This document shows positions 57,160 to 64,000 of a stretch of 64,000 bases of DNA, piece after piece. Every line of letters begins with the position of its first letter. Positions within the stretch are counted from its first letter, which is position 1. A program made the translations under genes and the position numbers. The notes under the pieces were generated by a model. The model did not search any database and had not been told where the DNA came from. It saw only the letters and a list, made by a program, of their open reading frames with translations. This DNA comes from Bathynomus jamesi. Its lineage: Eukaryota > Arthropoda > Malacostraca > Isopoda > Cirolanidae. The stretch spans positions 1-64,000 of the forward strand of contig JAJOZX010012249.1 of NCBI GenBank assembly GCA_023014485.1, in the 5' to 3' direction.

Positions 57160-58446
57160 TATATATATATAATGTACTTGTATGTTTCTATATATGTGCA
57201 TAAATGTTAAACTGGACGTTGTTTTTCAGCTTGTTTCCAGCTTGTGTCCAGCCATCTTGAATCGTATATTCTATAGAAATTCACTCCCTAAAATCGCGTC
57301 CATTTCATAAAAAAAAATGACCATCAAAGATTTTCTTCCCGTATTTGTTAGTTTTGCGATAAATTATTCTGCAGAACTCTCTATTCGTTTCTTTGATAAG
57401 TTTATACCGAAAGTTGTGGAAGTCCAAAGGAGATGAAATAGTTTTATCTAAACTATTCGCTTGTTTTATGTATTCCGATTTAGTTCAGTTATTTTTCAGA
57501 TGCTACACTATGATGGAAGATTTTTAAAATTTATTTATTCATTTATTTATAAATATACGTCATTATTTTAATTTATTTATAAATATACGATGTCATTTTC
57601 ATTTATTTATAAATATACGTCATTATTTTAATTTATTTATAAATATACGATGTCTTTTTTCATTCGATTTTAAGAATTTTTGACCAACACTGATTCTTAA
57701 TACGTGGAAAATTGCATTATATAATTTGATTCTGCAGTTTTTTTTTTTTTTTTAATTTTATATTTTTTCCAAAAGTCGCTGTTAAAAATTTAACTTTCAT
57801 TCATGAGAAATGTTAAAAATGTATTATTCATGAAAAACTCGTGTGACGTCAGAATGTATTTTGTTCATTCTTAACTGATAAAATTTATAATAATTAAGTG
57901 TCTGAAAGAAGGGTTGTAAAATAAGTTAACCCAATTAACCTGTACAGTCAGAAAACGAAGTCTTTTGTTCCCACCTAATTTTTAAGGTTACATTAATTAT
58001 AGTGAGCGAAATACAAAGAGAAAGAAGACAGTTGAATTGAAAACAGTATTTGTGAGAAAACTGGGGAGAGGGGGGGGGGGGTCTGGAGGGTGGTGAAAGC
58101 TTGGAATAGGGGAAAGGAAGTAAAAAAAAGACTGTTTGCCTCTTGAAGCAACTTTTTTGAAGCCTTTTGTCACCTGATAATAGTTCCTTAAGTTGTTTTT
58201 TTTCACTTCACACAAGAAATCCCAAAATCTAAATATCTCAGACGAGGTTCTGTCCATCCCAACTCCTGTTTAGAATCGATCAGCGAAGTTAACACATTCG
58301 CTGCCGGATGACGCACACGGGTTCGACGATGTCGATTTTAGAAGCATGTTTAGTTCAAATGATAACTCAACTCGCAACAATGGTTGGAAATTGAATTTGA
58401 AACGGTTTAGCACTAATGTGTGTGTGGGAATTACTTTACCTATAAG
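57160..58446. other. no gene recognised
   Basis: A+T-rich with the tandem repeat listed below and a poly-G run at 58071-58081. CGATCAGCGAAGTTAAC at 58276 is a 5S-like scrap too short to call. Confidence 0.4.
57531..57655. repeat. tandem repeat, about 60-bp unit x 2
   Basis: ATTTATTTATAAATATACG occurs four times, followed alternately by TCATTATTTT and ATGTC. This gives a 60-bp period made of two 30-bp half-units. Confidence 0.85.
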
Positions 58447-58545
58447 ATCTGTGACACGTGGAACAGGCTACCTTCAGAAGTTGTGAACAGTTCCTCTGTG
58501 GATCAGTTCAAGAAAAGGTTAGACCGAAATTTGCACACTATTTGA
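58447..58545 (+). pseudogene. LINE ORF2 C-terminal fragment (CR1-like)
   Basis: Translates as ICDTWNRLPSEVVNSS followed by SVDQFKKRLDRNLHTI and a stop. xDTWNxLPxEVVxxxSVxxFKxxLDxxL is the usual end of CR1/L2-type ORF2. About 180 bp of downstream sequence containing GTATGGGCCGCAAGGCCTT may be its 3' UTR. The upstream ORF is absent, as expected for 5'-truncated LINE copies. Confidence 0.75.
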
Positions 58546-59469
58546 GGATATGTTAGTGTCTTCTGGGGGGGTGGTTCGAAAAACTAGCTGTAACAATGTG
58601 TAGGAATTTTTTTCCTGGCACCCATTGCCATTAGTACCTCCTCGGTATGGGCCGCAAGGCCTTTGAGGTGCTTCTTTTCCTTGTAACTCTCTCTTTCCTC
58701 CTCCTCTCTTAAATATATTTGTATACTCGTAATATCATTATTAACTTTGTTGAAATATTTCGAAAAATACATTTACAAAAGGAAAAAGACGAGAAAAACG
58801 TATTTTGTCAGCTCGCTGTGTATCCCAAAAAATCTAATATGTACCCGTAGGGATACATGTACCCCGGTTGAAAACTCCTGGAGTAGACATTAAGAGAGAT
58901 TTTTAGATTTTCCACTCGCTCAGCGGCAGTTTCCCCAAATTAAGAGTTCTTTCTTGGTGCCAAATCCAGCTATGTGCAACTCGTGCAACTGCACTGGGAC
59001 TCCATGTATTGGGGGCCAACAATACCCAAATGCGATAAAAATTTAGCTAAAAGATAGAAATTTCAAACAAAATTGGGCAAGGCTATCTCAGCTGAGAAAC
59101 TGCCATGGCTCCACAGAGGCCCCCAATATACGCTTCTGTCGTTCTATATCACCATTTTGTACGGGAACCTGGCTTTCTTGAATCCGGCACTGTTCTTACC
59201 TCAGTATTCAGTGATCCTCAGTTCAAGAACTGAAAATCAACATAGGAATGACATGTAAAATGTAACAGCTTTTTACATACTCAGAGTTTACCAAACCCTC
59301 GCTGTATAATTATTGAAAGTTCGCCAAAGAAATAGAATCTACGTAAAAAAATGAAACTCTCAAAATTTACCATTAAATTTACGCGCTATTTATATTAAAT
59401 TTAGTATATCTTCTCCTTTCCCCCTTCTACTCCCCAACCCCCAACCGGGCCAACCATACATGTACAGTA
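58546..59469. other. LINE 3' UTR remnant and unassigned DNA
   Basis: 58802-58885 (GTACCCGTAGGGATACATGT then CCCCGGTTGAAAACTCC) resembles the inverse of a hAT end. The remainder is unrecognised. Confidence 0.35.
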
Positions 59470-60775
59470 GGGTGGATCACTTTTCACTTTTTTTTAAAAA
59501 TTATAGCTGGTCAAAGTTTTTCCCATGATTTGGTTCAGTGGAAGTACACTGACACCATTTTTACCAAAATCGATCAATATTTAGGGGTCGCGCATCGACC
59601 TTGAAAATTTCAATTTTTGGAAATTTGGCCAAATGACAATTTTTTACTGAATAAAGATAAATCATCAAATGGCCATATTTTCTGAATCCTCTCAGTGAAA
59701 GAAATCCTCTCAGATACTTACCAAGTTGATCGGACAAGTGGTTTAGAAGTTACACTCACCTAGAAAACATTAAAATTTAAAATACCGTATTTGTCCCCCA
59801 TTATGGACGTAATCATAGCATCAGTAGCTGGCGCATCCTAAAATCCCAATTACACACACACACGCTATGTCTATGACCAATATTTTTACTAATCACAGTT
59901 TGCTTTTTACAGATCAACTGTGTCAATTGATTCTTGTTTGATAAGTCTAGACTTTAGTACAATGGATAAACTGTTAACAACCAGGAGTGGGAAGACTCTG
60001 AAAGTTACTTATTCTGGAAAAGAGAAAGCAGCAACAACAGCACACCTTCTCTAAGGTCAGCCACGGACGTCTTCTTAATTGGTCAGCCATCTTCCTCGAT
60101 CGGTGGTGCCAAATTGCCAACCACCCATCAAGTTCTCCAGTACTTCTTCTATGCCAAGCAGGAAACTACTGACAGGAAGGCCGCCGTAAAAGACACTGTG
60201 GCCAATGTTCTGGCATTTTGGAACATGGCACGTATAAAGACGATCACGAGGCGTAACTGCGAAAGAAAACTGGAGTTACTGTGGGAAGAGTGACGCTCGC
60301 TGCAGAAGAGCAAGATGAGAGACAGTGACGCGGGAAAAGGCAGGGAGAAGTTTTCAGAAAATCTGAACAAGCTCTGGGACATCGGAGCTCCCGATGCTAT
60401 TGAAGAGATACAGAAAAGTCGACTGCTCTCAGACAACAACAAACAAGAAGATATTAAATTTTATGAGGATCAACGGGGCCTGCGCCAGGCAACAATGAGT
60501 GGGAATGATAAAGTGTTCGTTGTCAAGAGAAAACGGCAACTCTCAAGACAACAATCTCGTGATGAGCCAGGCACCTCAAAAACGAAATTAGGAACCGAAG
60601 CTGAGAGCGACGATGAATCTATAGAAAGCAGATCATCGAGCAACTCCGAATCACAGCTAGAACCACCATACCGACAGCCGAGAGATCAACTGTATCAATC
60701 AGCCTTCCTCACCGCATCCTCAATGCACTGGCTGTTATTGAAGTGGCTGATCGCTTCCGGATGTCCAATAATCAG

Positions 60776-60906
60776 GTGTGTATATATCAGTAATGATCTT
60801 TCCTTGACAAAGATATAATAGACGTAACGACGGAAAATTTAGTGATTATTTTGTCACAAAAAAACCATACGCATCCTTGTCAATTTCCTTTCAATTTCGC
60901 ACATAG
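60776..60906 (+). other. predicted intron 1
   Basis: AATCAG|GTGTGTA donor and TTTCGCACATAG|GTGG acceptor, 131 bp. Joining the exons in phase 0 keeps the frame open (MSNNQ|VASVV). Confidence 0.6.
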
Positions 60907-61308
60907 GTGGCAAGTGTCGTGGCGGCAGTCCTACGTTCGGCAGATCCGCCCGCAGACCTGGACAAATTCAGTATCTCGAAGGACACGTCTCGCCGTGGAA
61001 GAGTGGCACATCGTCGTGAAGTGTCGACAGCTGTGCAGAAATCCTTCGTATCTCCAGGCGACCTTTCGTGCTCTCAAAGACTGGGGATGCGAGAACAACG
61101 TGATTGGACTGTGCTTCGACACAACTTCCTCCAATATGGGGAGGGTGCAGGGTGCGGTGGTCCGGCTGGAGAACATGCTTGGTAAACCGCTCTTCCAGCT
61201 GGGCTGTCGCCATCACGTTATGGAGCTCATCGTGGGGGCAGTGGTCATCACCTCGTTTGGAAGAACCACAGCACCAACTGAACCTTTGTTCCAGTATCTG
61301 AGGAGAAG

Positions 61309-61463
61309 GTGAATTTCAAGTCTAAGGCGCATTTGTTTTCTCCAATGATTTTTGCCTTCAGAGCAATTGAGATATCAGCGTCCTTCTACTAATGATGTTA
61401 ATAGCAGTCGAAAAGGGAAACTTCAGTCGTTTTCATGCAATATTTTCATAACTCCCCTTTCAG
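61309..61463 (+). other. predicted intron 2
   Basis: GAGAAG|GTGAAT donor and CTCCCCTTTCAG|GTGG acceptor with a pyrimidine tract, 155 bp. Phase 2. The join gives YLRRRWDKLDL, aligning with RFQSMWDYIDL in copy 2. Confidence 0.7.
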
Positions 61464-61704
61464 GTGGGACAAGCTCGACCTCTCGACTTATCGCGAGCTG
61501 GAGATCGAACATTTGGCGGAGGTGACGTGGCTGATGGAGCTCCGAGATGAGGCAGTCAAGTTCCTCGGCACCGCTTCTGGTCTTGTCAGAGAAGACTACC
61601 GAGAAGTGGCGGAGATTACACTCCTGGTACTCGGGGCCCAGCCACGTCGTGGCACACACTTCATGCGCCCAGGAGCCTACCATCATGCGAGGTGGATGGC
61701 CAAG

Positions 61705-61860
61705 GTTAGTATTTTGAATTAGAAGTTAAATATTGTATTGCCTTCTGCAAATAGCCATTTGAAGTCCCTACCAGAAAAAATAAGATAAATAATTTACCAT
61801 TAAACAAACTTATATGGAGTGGTATCGGTATTTATACATCACAGTGCGTATTCGTTTCAG
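61705..61860 (+). other. predicted intron 3
   Basis: GCCAAG|GTTAGT donor and TTCGTTTCAG acceptor, 156 bp. The join is one base out of frame with the downstream IYYTKLLMF, which aligns with IYSLKIYLF in copy 1. A small indel at the junction is therefore inferred. Confidence 0.55.
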
Positions 61861-63114
61861 AATCTACTACACGAAGCTCCTGATGTTCAGCGGTCAGCTG
61901 GAGTTCGACGACGAGCTGGTACAGGAACTTCAGAGAGTGGTACTATTTACTGCACTCCTCTACGCACCTGCCTGGCTGGCGGCTCCTGTCGCAGTTGATG
62001 CCCCGCTGAATGACTTGTGTTGTACCAGCGTCTTCTGCAGTACAAGGCTATGGATCGCGAGATTGCAGAGGCTTCACTGGCAGTGATCAGGCGGCACTTG
62101 TGGTATCTGAGGCCTCAGACCGTCGTTTTCGCCCTCTGCAGTGACAAAGTGGAAGACACTGTGAAGCACGAGATGGCAAAGAAGCTGTGCCGCCTCGCTG
62201 TGCCCGAGGACTTCACGTATGACAACGTCTCGGTTGATGACACGACGCGCCTTCCGGACCTGATCGATGAGTCATCGTGGTTCGTGTTCACAGGCCTGCA
62301 GGTGTGCGCGTCTACGTGGCTCACGCCGGTGAATAAGTGGGATCAAGATAAGAACTACTGTGATCTGAAGAATGTCATCTCGCATCTGAAAGTTACCAAC
62401 GACGTGGCAGAGAGAGGGATAAAACTGATAGAAGATTACGCGAACACTGTCACAAAAGACGAGTCACAGCTGCAGGGTCTTCTTCAGCTCGTGGAAAAGA
62501 GCCGGAAAGAACTCGGTGACTTCAAAAAGTCACTTGCCGTCACTTGCAAGATGACGTAGCGCAGAGGGAAAGGAGTTAGCAGAGAGAGTACATGGCGCAC
62601 GCCTTAAGATGACGTGTGTTCTAACCACGATTCATACAGTTTTTGAACCTAGTTAGGGGCACCGGAGTAAGTGCCTTTAGTGATATCGGTAAACCGTTTT
62701 AATGCAAAATACATTTGATCTTTCCTTATTCGTTTTATCTTATCCTAAAAAGCAGACAATGGCAGACGCATATGGAGGTACGGGGACAAATACGGTATTT
62801 TAAATTTTAATGCTATCTCAAGGTGAGTATAACTTCTAAACCACTTGTCCTATCAACTTGGTAAGTATCTGAGAGGATTTCTTTCACTGAGAGGATTCAG
62901 AAAATATGGTCATTTGATGATTTATCTTATTCAGTAAAAAATTGTCAATTTGGCCAAATTTCCAAAATTGAAATTTTCAATGTCGATGCGCGACCCCTAA
63001 ATATTGATCGATTTTGGTAAAAATGGTGTCAGTGTACTTCCACTGAACCAAATCATGGGAAAAACTTTGACCAGCTATAATTTTTTTAAAAAAGTGAAAA
63101 GTGATCCACCCTAA

Positions 63115-64000
63115 TGTAGTCCATCCATCCGTCCATTTTTCGTTATAAGTAGTGAATTTTCTCATTTTTAAGTGCAATTTTCGGTATCAAATTGTATGTT
63201 GCTATTCTCAAAAATTATATTAAAATACTGTAATTGTAACGCGTGTGTTCAGTCTGTGAACCCGCATTGACGACCTTGTATAGTACACTCTACTATTATA
63301 CTATTTACGTACCCCTCCTCAAACCATTATATTATGTCGGTTGACTCAAAAATTACTATCCCAAAGTTTTACGTAACTTGTACGTAACAAGTTGTATGTG
63401 ATTATTAAAAAAGTAGCTTTACTAGTAACCCCTTTTGTAATCTGTTATATATCATTCGTAACCATGCAATCATGCATGTTCAAACCTCTCATGCTCTATA
63501 AATCTTTGCTCCAGTTTTAAGCTCAGTAATTACTAAATTATAAAGGTTAAAGCTTTCTGTCATGAAGATTCTAAGACATACTTCCAAAACAAGTTTTAAA
63601 TCCAACGTAATAACTACCGTTCGTTATTAACATTAACATTTTCCAAATGAAATAATAAATTATTTTATATAAGAAAAACATGTAATTAAGTGTGAAATTC
63701 ATCAAAATTAAATGGAATAATTCCAACACTGATGATAATGATGAGAATAATAATGATGATGATGATAAAATTAACAATAATTTTGTGAATGTAATCTATT
63801 TGTTTTAATCTTTACATCATGCGGGTTTTTGTATACTATTTTTATCTATAAAAATATGGCAATAAACGTGTACTATGAGTAAGGCAAAACAATAAATAGA
63901 TAAGTTATTATCCTTCATCAAAATCTCCCTTCATGTGTTACGTTATTTAGTGATTAAAGAAGAAAGACTTCGTGTTTTGACTGTATGCAGTCGAGAAAAC
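63115..64000. other. no recognised feature
   Basis: A+T-rich, with a (GAT)-rich patch at about 63731-63766. No gene or element was supported up to the window end. Confidence 0.35.

Larger units (their letters stand above)
60078..62559 (+). pseudogene. DTT-SN-G/CRHH family transposase-like gene with introns
   Basis: Exon A (to 60775) starts near FLIGQPSSSIGGAKLPTTHQ and has KLELLWEE followed by TGA where relatives have W, then an acidic-serine stretch (about 60590-60660) and a frameshift near 60690. Exon B (60907-61308) has GLCFDTTSSNMGRVQGAVVR and LGCRHHVMELIVGAVV but lacks about 65 residues before DTT. Exon C (61464-61704) ends FMRPGAYHHARWMAK. Exon D (61861-62559) has PVAVDAPLND, a frameshift, EASLAVIRRHLWYLRPQTVV and LKVTNDVAERGIKLI, with a stop at 62559. 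Inactive as read. The same block order as copies 1 and 2 indicates homology. Function beyond transposition is unknown. Confidence 0.65.
59470..63112 (+). mobile_element. TA-target DNA transposon, DTTASNTG family, copy 3
   Basis: Inverted repeats of about 330 bp (59470-59799 and 62782-63112) differ at only a handful of positions by eye. They begin GGGTGGATCACTTTTCAC, with TA outside both (59468-59469 and 63113-63114). The interior is richer in G+C than its surroundings and carries an intron-containing transposase-like gene. It is the best-preserved copy in structure. Confidence 0.85.

Noticed and set aside
58274..58292. Additional 5S-SINE copy
   Set aside because: Only about 17 bases match (CGATCAGCGAAGTTAAC) and the following sequence diverges at once.
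60149..60442. Minus-strand serine/leucine-rich protein, and minus frames at 60931-61216
   Set aside because: Antisense shadows of the transposase-like exons on the plus strand.

Overview
The window looks like repeat-dense, A+T-rich intergenic DNA from an animal genome, most likely an arthropod and plausibly an insect. The reasons are the mix of mariner-type (DD34D and DD41D), hAT, piggyBac-like, LINE and LTR elements, SINEs built on 5S rRNA and tRNA, abundant (TA)n, (CA)n and (CT)n microsatellites, and minisatellites close to the arthropod telomere unit TTAGG. I found no host protein-coding gene, no rRNA operon and nothing prokaryotic. Nearly every protein-like reading frame I could interpret is a decayed piece of a transposon.

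Layout. 0-12 kb: a tRNA-derived SINE, LINE ORF2 fragments at 193-582 and 8106-8460 on the minus strand, and between them a 6.4-kb hAT element (1694-8097) that itself contains a non-coding LTR retroelement (2091-6922). Next comes the first copy (9078-12084) of an unassigned TA-targeting DNA transposon family. 12-23 kb: 5S-derived SINE fragments, palindromic MITEs, microsatellites and a 229-bp tandem duplication. 23-28 kb: a mariner (23138-25019) broken by a 467-bp MITE, and a palindromic DD41D fold-back (26853-27743). 29-36 kb: an inverted array of tRNA-like repeats, a Merlin/IS1595-like remnant, a cluster of TTAGG-like minisatellites and fold-backs, an internally deleted hAT (33348-34472), and a 35-bp minisatellite. 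36-45 kb: the second copy of the unassigned family (36054-38174), then one LINE ORF2 (about 44420 down to 38785, minus strand) split by a palindromic mariner (42598-43982) and a hAT (39551-42118). 45-53 kb: more SINEs and MITEs, a nearly intact DD41D element (50387-51781) and a deleted hAT (51929-52826). 53-64 kb: mostly microsatellites, element ends and 5S-SINE, ending with the third copy of the unassigned family (59470-63112), which has about 330-bp terminal inverted repeats and three apparent spliceosomal introns.

How the parts relate. These are independent parasites rather than a pathway, and the nesting gives a relative age order. LINEs came before the hAT and mariner insertions that split them, the hAT at 1694-8097 came before the LTR element inside it, and the mariner at 23 kb came before the MITE inside it. 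Many TA-target elements lie directly between two (TA)n tracts, so the microsatellites appear to act as landing sites.

The candidate for something poorly described is the three-copy family with the motifs DTT(A/S)SN(T/M)G, CRHH, DAPxND and V(I/T)NDxAERG. I cannot place it in a named transposon superfamily from sequence alone. All boundaries were read by eye, so edges may be off by a few bases.
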